From Candidatus Altimarinota bacterium (lineage in GTDB: Bacteria > Patescibacteriota > Gracilibacteria > UBA1369 > UM-FILTER-53-11), in the NCBI GenBank assembly GCA_018061065.1, contig JAGOUV010000010.1, forward strand, positions 1 through 51,690: a DNA stretch of 51,690 bases, given 5' to 3'. The position numbers and the translations under genes were made by a program. The number at the start of each line of letters is the position of its first letter. Positions within the stretch are counted from its first letter, which is position 1. Shown here in pieces: positions 34,984-42,386 of this stretch. The notes under the pieces were generated by a model. The model ran no database searches and was not told where the DNA came from. It worked only from the letters and a program-made list of their open reading frames with translations.

Positions 34984-34989
34984 TATAAT
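34984..34989 (+). promoter_or_regulatory. -10 box of purE
   Basis: A perfect TATAAT ending 9 nt before the ATG at 34999; the -35 is weak. It would give a ~0-3 nt leader. Confidence 0.65.
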
Positions 34990-34998
34990 AAGCGCACT

Positions 34999-35445
34999 AT
35001 GTTAGTACCCATTCTATTAGGTTCTGAATCAGACAAAGATCACGCACAGAAAATTGGTGGTTGGCTAGAACAGTTCGGTATACCACATGAGATAAAGGTA
35101 ATGTCAGCACACAAAGTTCCTGAAAAGCTTTTTGCCTACATACAAGAGATGAATAAGCAGAAGAATATCGTTTTTGTAACAATTGCTGGACGTTCAAATG
35201 GTCTTTCAGGTGTTACCGCAGGCTCAAGCGTTCATCCAGTCATTGCCTGCCCACCATTCAAAGATAAGGACGATTACAGCATTAATATTCACTCTACGCT
35301 TCAAATGCCCAGCGACACGCCTGTATTAGCAGTTCTTGATACTCAAAATTGCGCGCTTGCGATTGCACGTATTTTTGCCATGCAAGATCCTGCCATTGCA
35401 GCAAAAGTCGCTCAGCGGATTGAAGATATAAAAGCCACTTTCTAA
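34999..35445 (+). CDS. purE: AIR carboxylase, class II-like PurE
   Basis: 148 aa. LLGSESD is the phosphate-binding start. The later VTIAGRSNGLSGVTAGSSVHPVIACPP resembles the animal-type (class II) domain, which uses CO2 directly, rather than class I PurE, which needs N5-CAIR from PurK. No purK is in the window. Inference: AIR is carboxylated directly. It precedes the lipoprotein gene by 2 nt, so the two may be cotranscribed. Confidence 0.93.
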   Translation: MLVPILLGSESDKDHAQKIGGWLEQFGIPHEIKVMSAHKVPEKLFAYIQEMNKQKNIVFVTIAGRSNGLSGVTAGSSVHPVIACPPFKDKDDYSINIHSTLQMPSDTPVLAVLDTQNCALAIARIFAMQDPAIAAKVAQRIEDIKATF

Positions 35446-35447
35446 CT

Positions 35448-35912
35448 ATGAAAAAATTACTTACGGTACTTGTATTGCTTACTTTGGGACTTACCGGATG
35501 TGGTACCCCTCGTGATTTGAGGATTACTACTGCCCAGGGAACCCTTACACCGACCTATTCTGTTGCACCCGGTGGCATTATTAAAACGAAAGTCCAACTC
35601 ACAAATACAACACCAGAAGAACATACATATGACGTTTTTTCCTATGTGGAAGCTGCTGAAAGCGAGTTTTCGCAAACATCAAGCTGGGTGGGATTAAATG
35701 AGCGCAGTCCAATAATACCGGGATCAAGCGATTACAATATCTATGTAACTATTGCCGTACCAGCTGCAACGCCCGCTGGTGATTACAAAGTTCGCGTATA
35801 TGTTCGTCCCTATATTGCAGATGAACAATTTGGAGAAAAAGAGGCGATTACCTTTGCTGTCCGCGTATTAGCTGATGGAGAAATGATGATAAATGACACG
35901 CTATCGTTTTAA
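35448..35912 (+). CDS. Small lipoprotein with Ig-like domain
   Basis: 154 aa. The signal peptide MKKLLTVLVLLTLGLTGC has a lipobox (LTGC, Cys18), so it is anchored to the outer face of the membrane. The remaining ~130 residues are beta-rich (GGIIKTKVQLTNTTPEEHTYDVFSY, PAGDYKVRVYVRP), like a single Ig/DUF916-type sandwich. The following genes have the same kind of fold. Function unknown; the start is 2 nt after purE. Confidence 0.85.
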   Translation: MKKLLTVLVLLTLGLTGCGTPRDLRITTAQGTLTPTYSVAPGGIIKTKVQLTNTTPEEHTYDVFSYVEAAESEFSQTSSWVGLNERSPIIPGSSDYNIYVTIAVPAATPAGDYKVRVYVRPYIADEQFGEKEAITFAVRVLADGEMMINDTLSF

Positions 35913-35922
35913 GGTCTGTGTC

Positions 35923-35951
35923 TTGATAAAAAGGCAGAAAAAGTGTAGTAT
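35923..35951 (+). promoter_or_regulatory. Leaderless-type promoter of the DUF916-like gene
   Basis: TTGATA (35923-35928), 17 nt, TAGTAT (35946-35951), then 6 nt to the ATG at 35958. This spacing decides for that ATG over the GTG three bases upstream. Confidence 0.7.
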
Positions 35952-35957
35952 TAGGTG

Positions 35958-37274
35958 ATGCAAAAGCAAAAAAATAAACAAAAAAGAGCACTCGTTTTTA
36001 GAATGCTATCGATGACCCTGGTAGCGATTTTCTTTTTAAGCAGCATACCAATAACACAGGCTGTCGGAATAACTCCTAGTAAAATCGTATTCAAAAACAT
36101 CCTTCCATCTAGTGTGGTGAAAAGAAGTCTTTCTTTTGTGCGCTCTGACGCGGCAGAAGAAGAATACCTCCAAATCACCGTAAAAGGTGAAATCGGCGAC
36201 ATGATAGATACCTCATTAATGGGAACAAAAGTTAAACTTGAGAAAGGAGTACAAACATTCCAATACTTTTTCAATATAAAGCCCGGAAATGTAGCAGACG
36301 GAGAATACTCTGGAACTATTGTTGTTGAACAAATCGAAGAGGTAAGCGATAAAGATGTACATGATGTACAAGAAGGGGAGGCACGGGTAAAAACGGGAGC
36401 CGCAAAAAGTGGAAGTATCACGAAATCTGCAGCCGAGGCAGTTGTTATATTACGTGTTTCTAATAAACAATTAGTAAAATGGAAAATCGACAGTTCTACA
36501 ATGAATCAAGTAGAGGAGAAACAACCAGTGAATTTTTCTCTTCTTTTCAGCAATGAAGGAAACGCAGCAACAAAGCCTACAAAAACAGTTATTACTTTAT
36601 CCGAGCGCAAAAACAGAAAAAAGACCTACACAGAAACAATATCATTTAAAGATATTAAGCCTATTCCCGCATTCACACATGCAGAAATACCTGTGGTCAC
36701 TAAAATTAAACTACCAGTAGGTTTTTACTATTACTCCATCACGGTCTACAACAAAACTAAAATTGTGTATAAGAGCGACTCAAAACTATTACAAGTTGTT
36801 CCCGAGGGTACACTTGCCCAAAAAGGAGAACAGGTTACCTTTGAAATGGACAAGACAAATGGCGAATATGAAACAGGAGAAATCATCAAATTTCTAAGTA
36901 CGTTTAAAAATACGGGGCCCGTTATTTTGCGCCCAACATGGGTTATTGAAATTTATAAAGATACTAAGAGAATTGATTTACTTAAGAAGGAAATCAGCTT
37001 AATTACAGCAGGTGCAGTAGCCGACCTCGAAAATGAGTTCACCGTCCGCGAAGGCGGTTCATATCGTGCCGTAAGTTACTATACCTATGGCATTACGCGA
37101 ACAGAGCCGAAAGAAGTTAACTTTGGCATAGGAGCTATAAAAGACTCATATATTTTTATGATCTTGGGCTTTATGAGTCTTGCAACAATTGCACTACTCA
37201 CATTGTTTATTAGACAACATAGGAAAAACAAAAACCTATCTACAGAAAATATAGTACCGCCCCAATCAAAATAA
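35958..37274 (+). CDS. DUF916-like membrane-anchored surface protein
   Basis: 438 aa. The basic N-terminus and signal peptide end near ITQAVG. Two or three beta-sandwich domains follow, the first starting GITPSKIVFKNILPSSVVKRSL as in WxL-interacting/DUF916 proteins. A single C-terminal membrane helix (~395-418) and a basic cytoplasmic tail complete it. The layout predicts an extracellular protein held in the membrane. It shares its opening motif with the 278-aa protein encoded at 41490-42326 (GVSPSTIKVGPLLPHMEITR). Inference: it binds or presents a surface layer or pilus component. It overlaps the 107-aa gene tail-to-tail by 35 nt. Confidence 0.85.
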   Translation: MQKQKNKQKRALVFRMLSMTLVAIFFLSSIPITQAVGITPSKIVFKNILPSSVVKRSLSFVRSDAAEEEYLQITVKGEIGDMIDTSLMGTKVKLEKGVQTFQYFFNIKPGNVADGEYSGTIVVEQIEEVSDKDVHDVQEGEARVKTGAAKSGSITKSAAEAVVILRVSNKQLVKWKIDSSTMNQVEEKQPVNFSLLFSNEGNAATKPTKTVITLSERKNRKKTYTETISFKDIKPIPAFTHAEIPVVTKIKLPVGFYYYSITVYNKTKIVYKSDSKLLQVVPEGTLAQKGEQVTFEMDKTNGEYETGEIIKFLSTFKNTGPVILRPTWVIEIYKDTKRIDLLKKEISLITAGAVADLENEFTVREGGSYRAVSYYTYGITRTEPKEVNFGIGAIKDSYIFMILGFMSLATIALLTLFIRQHRKNKNLSTENIVPPQSK

Positions 37275-37563
37275 ATAAGAGTATCCCGAAAACAGAAAAC
37301 CTTACCCGATGGTACTCATGTTTGAACTGATGTAGGGGTTTGTGATCAGGATGTGTAGGATCTAAAGGATTGAGATGTTCGTATGAATCTTCTAAGGATT
37401 TGGTCACGAGATGCGGTATACGTCCTGGATTATCGCTCATAATAACGAGATGAATAATCGTTGAGACAATAAAACCAAGAAAAAATCCTATAGTCGCTTG
37501 GTGGTGAACAAGAACCGAGATAGTGTGGGTAAATCCCAACCAAGCACTTGCGATAGATTCCAT
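37240..37563 (-). CDS. Small two-helix membrane protein
   Basis: 107 aa from the ATG at 37563; a GTG at 37587 would overlap lepB. Helix 1 is at ~17-37 (ATIGFFLGFIVSTIIHLVIM) and helix 2 is at the C-terminus (~87-107). The loop between them is His-rich and polar (LNPLDPTHPDHKPLHQFKHEYH). Not recognised. It lies head-to-head with lepB, 17 nt apart, and ends inside the DUF916-like gene. Confidence 0.7.
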   Translation of the reverse strand: MESIASAWLGFTHTISVLVHHQATIGFFLGFIVSTIIHLVIMSDNPGRIPHLVTKSLEDSYEHLNPLDPTHPDHKPLHQFKHEYHRVRFSVFGILLFILIGAVLYFL

Positions 37564-37580
37564 AATAATTCGATTGTCCC

Positions 37581-38177
37581 ATGGCACTGCTGACTAATCA
37601 AGAATACCTTAAAAAAACATTAAAACTAGGACTTATTCTTGGCGCAATAGTACTTACTGCCAATACTTTTTTTCTATCAATCAGTGTAGTTAATGGCAAT
37701 TCAATGGAGCCCACTCTCCACGATGAACAACAATTTGCCATTAATAAATTTAAGTACTTATTCCAAGAACCTAAACGCTTTGATATTGTTCAACTTTACG
37801 ATCCTGTTGATAAAAATAAGCTCTTAGTGAAACGTGTTATTGGACTTCCCAATGAGACACTTCAATTTACAGAAAACAAAGTTTCGATTATCTCACCCGA
37901 TGGAACAATAAAAGAAATTGATGAGCCCTACCTAAAGAATGACGTGGTAAATGCAGGAAGAATCGATAAACCTGCCACCATCTATATTCCCGATGGTACC
38001 TACTATGTAATGGGGGATAACAGGACGTTTAGCACTGATTCTCGTGATTTTGGTCCCGCTACACGCACCCTTATTTTAGGAAAGGTAATTGCAAAGGTTT
38101 CACCTGCTCCCGAACCTTCATTGAAGGTAGTATATCGGGATGAACAAAAGAAAAACCATCAAGCGAATCGTCAGTAA
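37581..38177 (+). CDS. lepB: Signal peptidase I
   Basis: 198 aa. One N-terminal membrane helix (~15-36). The catalytic Ser41 in NGNSMEPTL and the Lys84 in LLVKRVIGLP form the Ser-Lys dyad, and box E is GDNRTFSTDSRDFG. It removes signal peptides at the outer membrane face. Its place among several secreted proteins suggests it may serve them. The 3' end overlaps the 307-aa gene by 107 nt, reaching close to the box E coding region. Confidence 0.96.
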   Translation: MALLTNQEYLKKTLKLGLILGAIVLTANTFFLSISVVNGNSMEPTLHDEQQFAINKFKYLFQEPKRFDIVQLYDPVDKNKLLVKRVIGLPNETLQFTENKVSIISPDGTIKEIDEPYLKNDVVNAGRIDKPATIYIPDGTYYVMGDNRTFSTDSRDFGPATRTLILGKVIAKVSPAPEPSLKVVYRDEQKKNHQANRQ

Positions 38178-38994
38178 GCAATTTACTCATCTCACGAGTC
38201 AGAGGATCAAGCAGAAAAATACCCTGATTGGCTTTTATCAGTATTGTATTGTTATCAACAACGCGCTGATCTTTTATCAAAAAGGGGAGCCTCATGCGTA
38301 AACTAGGCTGATTATTACTCGGTGTATAACTCAAGATATTCAAAAAATGCGTTGCGGTGGGTAGAGGAGCAAAATGAGACTTGAATAGTGCAATGAGTCG
38401 ATCATATTCGTCTTTTTTCTCGTCTTTTTTTATCTGTGCACTATTTTTTTCATCCAAATTCCATTCAATAAACGTATCATCCGAGCGGTAAATTAATAAT
38501 GTGTGTGGTTCTGCAGAATCCCACGTACCAATGCCATCTACAAAGGGCATATTCATAATCGCACAACGGAAATCTCCCGTGTTTATCGATTTAAAAATAC
38601 AGAAAGTGGTGGCGTGTTGAGCGGGTGTTTTGATAAAGAAAAAATTGCCATCCGGACTTTCTTCAATTTGCTCAATTACTGCTGAAGTACCTGTAACTGA
38701 TGCAGTGTATACCTTATCGTCACCAGGTTTTGTAACGTATAATTTTCCTTTTTCATCAAGAACATAGACATTTTTTTGAGGAGAAATATAATTATATACT
38801 CCAAGGGGAATTTTTTGATACGTAACATACGGCGGATAACCAATCACCGTATTTTCTGAAGATGAAAAAAGTAAAGGAATGGTTTTAGCATTTTTTTCTA
38901 CTAATAAAACGGAATTTTGTCGCAAATAAGTCCCGACAACCAATAAAAAAGTTACACCAAGAAAAATAAAGAAATAACCTGTTGATCTCCGCAT
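38071..38994 (-). CDS. Membrane-anchored beta-propeller-like protein
   Basis: 307 aa from the ATG at 38994; a GTG at 39009 is possible. TATCAT ends exactly 6 nt before this ATG. The N-terminal helix (~5-23) is an anchor or uncleaved signal. The rest is beta-rich with blade-like strands (VYVLDEKGKLYVTKPGDD, IEQIEESPDGNFFFIKT, HTLLIYRSDDTFIEWNLDE), suggesting an extracellular propeller. No family is recognised. Its last ~35 codons lie opposite the lepB 3' end. Confidence 0.75.
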   Translation of the reverse strand: MRRSTGYFFIFLGVTFLLVVGTYLRQNSVLLVEKNAKTIPLLFSSSENTVIGYPPYVTYQKIPLGVYNYISPQKNVYVLDEKGKLYVTKPGDDKVYTASVTGTSAVIEQIEESPDGNFFFIKTPAQHATTFCIFKSINTGDFRCAIMNMPFVDGIGTWDSAEPHTLLIYRSDDTFIEWNLDEKNSAQIKKDEKKDEYDRLIALFKSHFAPLPTATHFLNILSYTPSNNQPSLRMRLPFLIKDQRVVDNNTILIKANQGIFLLDPLTREMSKLLTDDSLDGFSFVHPDILPSMKVREQVKPLQLPFLK

Positions 38995-39107
38995 GGATAC
39001 ATGATACACTATTTATCGCAAGTGAAGGAAAACAAATATTGAACACAGGTGCAGGTCTTTAAAATAATAGAACTTAGTCATACTTATTTTTAACCAAAAT
39101 CAATGCT

Positions 39108-39320
39108 ATGAAAGCATACACGATAGTTGCAGCGCTGGTTGCGGTCACGCTTACTGTTGCATTTGCAGTAAACCTTGTCTCAAGCAGGGATACGCAAATT
39201 CAGGTAAGTTCGATATCGCAATCTTCCGAGAAAACTTCAGAAAAGGTAAGTAACGTTTCTGAACAAAGGGTATTTATACCTATTCACGAATCTGTTCAGT
39301 CAGTAACAGTAGCAGAATAA
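39108..39320 (+). CDS. Small exported or membrane-anchored protein
   Basis: 70 aa. The hydrophobic segment 5-24 (TIVAALVAVTLTVAFAVNL) is followed by a Ser/Gln/Glu-rich, low-complexity tail. It lies 40 nt upstream of the first surface paralogue on the same strand and has no clear promoter of its own. Not recognised. Reality is supported by codon-like composition and position only. Confidence 0.55.
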   Translation: MKAYTIVAALVAVTLTVAFAVNLVSSRDTQIQVSSISQSSEKTSEKVSNVSEQRVFIPIHESVQSVTVAE

Positions 39321-39347
39321 GTTTACTTAATAGTCACATTATTTATT

Positions 39348-39353
39348 TATAAC
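39348..39353 (+). promoter_or_regulatory. Possible -10 of the major surface paralogue
   Basis: TATAAC ends 7 nt before the ATG at 39361, with an A-rich gap lacking a ribosome site. The -35 is poor. If used, this gene is leaderless as well. Confidence 0.45.
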
Positions 39354-39360
39354 AACAAAT

Positions 39361-40425
39361 ATGAAAAAACTCATATCCTCCCTCTTGAATAAGAAGGGTG
39401 AGACCAACAGCAATTTGGTCTATGCAGCTGGTTTTACGATTATCGCAGTAGTAGCTCTTGTAGGTCTTATTAGCATGAACTCAGGTTCTCAGGCTGATGA
39501 AAATACACAGGAACAGACAGCAGGTGCTGCAAACGCAACACCAAGCGTAAGCATTAGTTCAGTTACCCTTAACTCAATCTCATTGACTGAGACAACAGGT
39601 AGTTCAGACTGTGGTGTTGATACTTGTGCCACTCTCGTTGAAGGTTCAACGACAATTCCAGTAGTTATTGCAGGTTCAGCAAGTGATGATAACGGATACC
39701 AGGATATTGCTGATGCAGATGGTACTTCTGGTAGTTGGACAGCAAAGTTGTATCGAAGTGATTTGAATGCAACATGTACAGCTACAGACATTACTAATGG
39801 TAACTGTGTGGATTTCACAGAAGCAGACAGCAACCTTACGGGAGGATCTGGAACTTCAATTAACTTCTCATTCAGCAGCACAGTACCTTTTTACATGACT
39901 CCAACTGATCCTAATGCTCCTACAAATTCAGCTCTTTCTTGGGTTGCATATGTAAGCGCTGAGGATATTGATTCAGCAACAGCAAGTGGCAGCGATACTT
40001 TTGGATTTGAGGTAAACACATTAGTAGGTATTAGCGTAAGTGGAACAACTTCTTATACTACTTCAGGTGGTAATCTTACATTGGGTGGAACATCTGATGA
40101 TGCAACTATCGTAGTTACTAACGGAGGTAACCGTGATATCGATTTCAATATTAAGGGAAATGGCTCAACATGGTCATGTGTTGATAACAGCACTGGCGCA
40201 TCGAGCGGTTCATTCGCGATTGGACAGCTTAAATATTCAACTTCAGCAAGCCAAGCATGGGCTGATATGACTGCAGTTACAACAAGTAACGCAGCTGTTG
40301 ATGCTAACTTAACAAAGGGTCCAAATTCTACAACAAATGTTTACGGTAAACTAAAACTTCCAGCAAACGGAGTTGGTGGTACATGTACTGCTACACTTAC
40401 GTTCACTGGTATTGCAGGAAGCTGA
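39361..40425 (+). CDS. Surface protein, tandem paralogue 1 (candidate S-layer or filament subunit)
   Basis: 354 aa. A short basic N-terminus and one membrane segment (~18-40, NLVYAAGFTIIAVVALVGLI) precede a Ser/Thr/Asn-rich beta protein with low charge. Six cysteines (SDC, DTC, ATC, NGNC, WSC, GGTC) are all conserved in the next gene, consistent with extracellular disulfides. It lacks the Glu5 of type IV pilins, so it is not a standard pilin. Narrow codon choice (GGT, GCA, ACA, TCA) suggests high expression. A terminator follows at 40436-40479. Inference: a major cell-surface protein, perhaps the CPR S-layer subunit; not proven. Confidence 0.75.
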   Translation: MKKLISSLLNKKGETNSNLVYAAGFTIIAVVALVGLISMNSGSQADENTQEQTAGAANATPSVSISSVTLNSISLTETTGSSDCGVDTCATLVEGSTTIPVVIAGSASDDNGYQDIADADGTSGSWTAKLYRSDLNATCTATDITNGNCVDFTEADSNLTGGSGTSINFSFSSTVPFYMTPTDPNAPTNSALSWVAYVSAEDIDSATASGSDTFGFEVNTLVGISVSGTTSYTTSGGNLTLGGTSDDATIVVTNGGNRDIDFNIKGNGSTWSCVDNSTGASSGSFAIGQLKYSTSASQAWADMTAVTTSNAAVDANLTKGPNSTTNVYGKLKLPANGVGGTCTATLTFTGIAGS

Positions 40426-40443
40426 TAATAGTAAGTACTATTC

Positions 40444-40479
40444 AAAAAGGCTCGGGTCACTTAGACTCGGGCCTTTTTT
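40444..40479 (+). terminator. Intrinsic terminator after surface paralogue 1
   Basis: AAAAAGGCTCGGGTC pairs with GACTCGGGCCTTTTT (with G-U pairs) across a 5-nt loop, ending in a run of T. It lies only ~5 nt before the -10 of the next gene, so read-through and new initiation are kept apart. Confidence 0.9.
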
Positions 40480-40483
40480 AGTT

Positions 40484-40489
40484 TATACT
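40484..40489 (+). promoter_or_regulatory. Leaderless-type -10 of surface paralogue 2
   Basis: TATACT followed by 6 nt and the ATG at 40496, just after the terminator. It supports the short start over an in-frame ATG at 40373 that would lie inside the previous gene and its terminator. Confidence 0.7.
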
Positions 40490-40495
40490 GCCCTC

Positions 40496-41512
40496 ATGCA
40501 AAAGCGCGATTCAACTCTCGATCTTATCGCTGCCAGTGGATTAGGGGTTATTTCGTTTATCGCGTTAGCAACACTTATACTTTTAAATTCAAGAGGACAG
40601 GGAGATCAAAGCACTCAGTCAACGAATATAAATAATCTTTCCCCAAGTGTTGAAATAACATCCGTCATTGTTAACTCCGTCGCACTAAGTGAGTCAACTA
40701 AAAACACCGATTGCAGCATTGATAGCTGTGTAAATTTAATAGAAGGATCCACCTCTATACCAGTGGTTATTTGGGGTACTGCAACAGATCCAAATGGCTA
40801 CAAAGATATCAGCGATGCTGACGGACCTAGTGGCAAGTGGACTGCCAAATTATTTAGAAGTGATTTGGACTCAAACTGCGGTGGTTCTGCTATCACGAAT
40901 GGCGATTGTGTGGATTTTATTGAGCACGATAATGACATTATAGAAAATTCGGACAGCGACGTTGAATTTTTATTCACAAGCACTGTTCCCTATTACATGA
41001 CTCCCACCGATGAAGATACCCCCACCTATTCAGTACTCAACTGGATCGCCTATGTAATGGTGGAAGATGTAAATTCAAGACCTGGGGCAGCGAGTGATAC
41101 CTTTGAATTTGAAGTTAATACCTTAATTGCACTACGAGTTGAATCAAAAAATGCACAATATACTAAAATTAATGTCGGTGAAAAATATTCAGAAACCGTG
41201 ATTTCAATAGCAAATAAAGGAAATCGAGATATCGATTATTATATAAAATCAGGTGGCCCTACTCCCGATATATGGAAATGTGACAAAGGAACCTTTCCTA
41301 TCTCCGCACTTAAATATTCCACTAAAAATACGCACAATTATAACGATGGCATGACCGCACTTACGAGCAGCTCTAAAAAAGTCGATGCGAATATTCCGAA
41401 AGGTTCCCATAATAATACGGGAAATCTTTATGGCATGTTACAAATACCATCAGGCCCGATAGGAGGAACATGCACTGCTCAAATAGTTTTTACCGCCGTA
41501 GCAGGTAACTAA
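40496..41512 (+). CDS. Surface protein, tandem paralogue 2
   Basis: 338 aa from the ATG at 40496. The architecture is that of its upstream neighbour: membrane segment ~17-34, then a beta-rich ectodomain with all six cysteines conserved (TDC, DSC, SNC, NGDC, WKC, GGTC) and matching blocks (VEITSVIVNSVAL, TVPYYMTPTD, FEFEVNTLIALRV, GNRDIDYYIK). It has more Lys/Asp and less biased codons than paralogue 1, so it may be a minor or adaptor subunit. Its end overlaps the 278-aa gene tail-to-tail by 23 nt. Confidence 0.78.
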   Translation: MQKRDSTLDLIAASGLGVISFIALATLILLNSRGQGDQSTQSTNINNLSPSVEITSVIVNSVALSESTKNTDCSIDSCVNLIEGSTSIPVVIWGTATDPNGYKDISDADGPSGKWTAKLFRSDLDSNCGGSAITNGDCVDFIEHDNDIIENSDSDVEFLFTSTVPYYMTPTDEDTPTYSVLNWIAYVMVEDVNSRPGAASDTFEFEVNTLIALRVESKNAQYTKINVGEKYSETVISIANKGNRDIDYYIKSGGPTPDIWKCDKGTFPISALKYSTKNTHNYNDGMTALTSSSKKVDANIPKGSHNNTGNLYGMLQIPSGPIGGTCTAQIVFTAVAGN

Positions 41513-42326
41513 CGACGCTCATGCCCATAAGAAAAAACGCTACAGCTGACCAATTACTGAGAAGATACGGTAGAAACTGTGCATGAGAAAGCGTAATAGT
41601 ATTTTCCAATGGGGTATTAAGAAGCACGCCTTTTTCATCATAAAAATGTAGTGTGTATCGATAGGTTCCACTTAAAAGGGGCAGAGATAATCGCAGCTTA
41701 TTTTCACTATTTGAAAAAGGTGCGAGCACAATTGGATCGTCTAAGGGAATATCGAAAGACTGCTCATTACTATTTAGTAGTTTGAGTTCAGCACGTGTAA
41801 AAATAGGGGTTGAATTACCGCTATTTTTTATCAAATAATGAAGAAAGAGATGATTGTTTTTTTTGTCGTACTCAAGCTGACTAATCGTAGTTTTAGTATC
41901 AGCAATCATTTTAGTATCCGCAGAAAAAAGAATCTTTACGCCAATACCGTAGTCATAGACGACACTCACCGTGCTTTCCGGATTAATAATGCGCGATGAA
42001 ATGTGAAATATGCCGCTTGCGGTAAGGGGAACTTCTGCGGGAGCCTTAAGAGTAAAACTAACTTCGTGCGTTTGGGATCCTGGTGAAAAAATAAATACAT
42101 TACCTTCAGGGAAATGTACGTAAGGGGCAATTTCGGGGTCAGGTGTAATAGTAATTTCAAGTGGATCTTGAATCTCAGCACGTGACATAACAAACTTTCG
42201 CGTGATTTCCATATGCGGAAGGAGTGGCCCCACTTTTATTGTTGAAGGGCTTACACCCAGTGCATCTGCCTGTTGAAAATATAAGAGCGAGGAAACCATC
42301 ACCAAAAGCAGCAGCATTTTTCTCAT
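41490..42326 (-). CDS. DUF916-like membrane-anchored surface protein (second copy)
   Basis: 278 aa. The signal peptide ends near QQADA and is followed by GVSPSTIKVGPLLPHMEITRKF, the same opening motif as the 438-aa protein encoded at 35958-37274. Beta-sandwich regions with a C-terminal membrane helix (~254-275) follow, ending in a short basic tail. The extended -10 TGT-TATACA ends 9 nt before the ATG. It converges on surface paralogue 2, so the two DUF916-like genes flank the surface block at both ends. Confidence 0.8.
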   Translation of the reverse strand: MRKMLLLLVMVSSLLYFQQADALGVSPSTIKVGPLLPHMEITRKFVMSRAEIQDPLEITITPDPEIAPYVHFPEGNVFIFSPGSQTHEVSFTLKAPAEVPLTASGIFHISSRIINPESTVSVVYDYGIGVKILFSADTKMIADTKTTISQLEYDKKNNHLFLHYLIKNSGNSTPIFTRAELKLLNSNEQSFDIPLDDPIVLAPFSNSENKLRLSLPLLSGTYRYTLHFYDEKGVLLNTPLENTITLSHAQFLPYLLSNWSAVAFFLMGMSVVSYLLRR

Positions 42327-42335
42327 GGTCAGAAG

Positions 42336-42344
42336 TGTATAACA
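42336..42344 (-). promoter_or_regulatory. Extended -10 of the 278-aa surface protein gene
   Basis: TGT-TATACA on the minus strand, 9 nt before the ATG at 42326; no clear -35. Confidence 0.55.
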
Positions 42345-42374
42345 AAATGACTTTGCGGAATATAGAAACTCAGA

Positions 42375-42380
42375 TATGGT
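42375..42380 (+). promoter_or_regulatory. Leaderless-type -10 of purB
   Basis: TATGGT ends exactly 6 nt before the ATG at 42387. The overlapping TATAGA sits only 1 nt before the ATG and is too close to act. Confidence 0.5.
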
Positions 42381-42386
42381 ATAGAC

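Noticed and set aside
39361-39480. Type IV prepilin signal in surface paralogue 1
   Set aside because: It has a Gly before a hydrophobic segment, but no Glu at +5 and a polar stretch follows the Gly.
40373-40495. Longer start for surface paralogue 2
   Set aside because: It would run through the end of paralogue 1 and its terminator; the TATACT plus 6-nt spacing supports the ATG at 40496.
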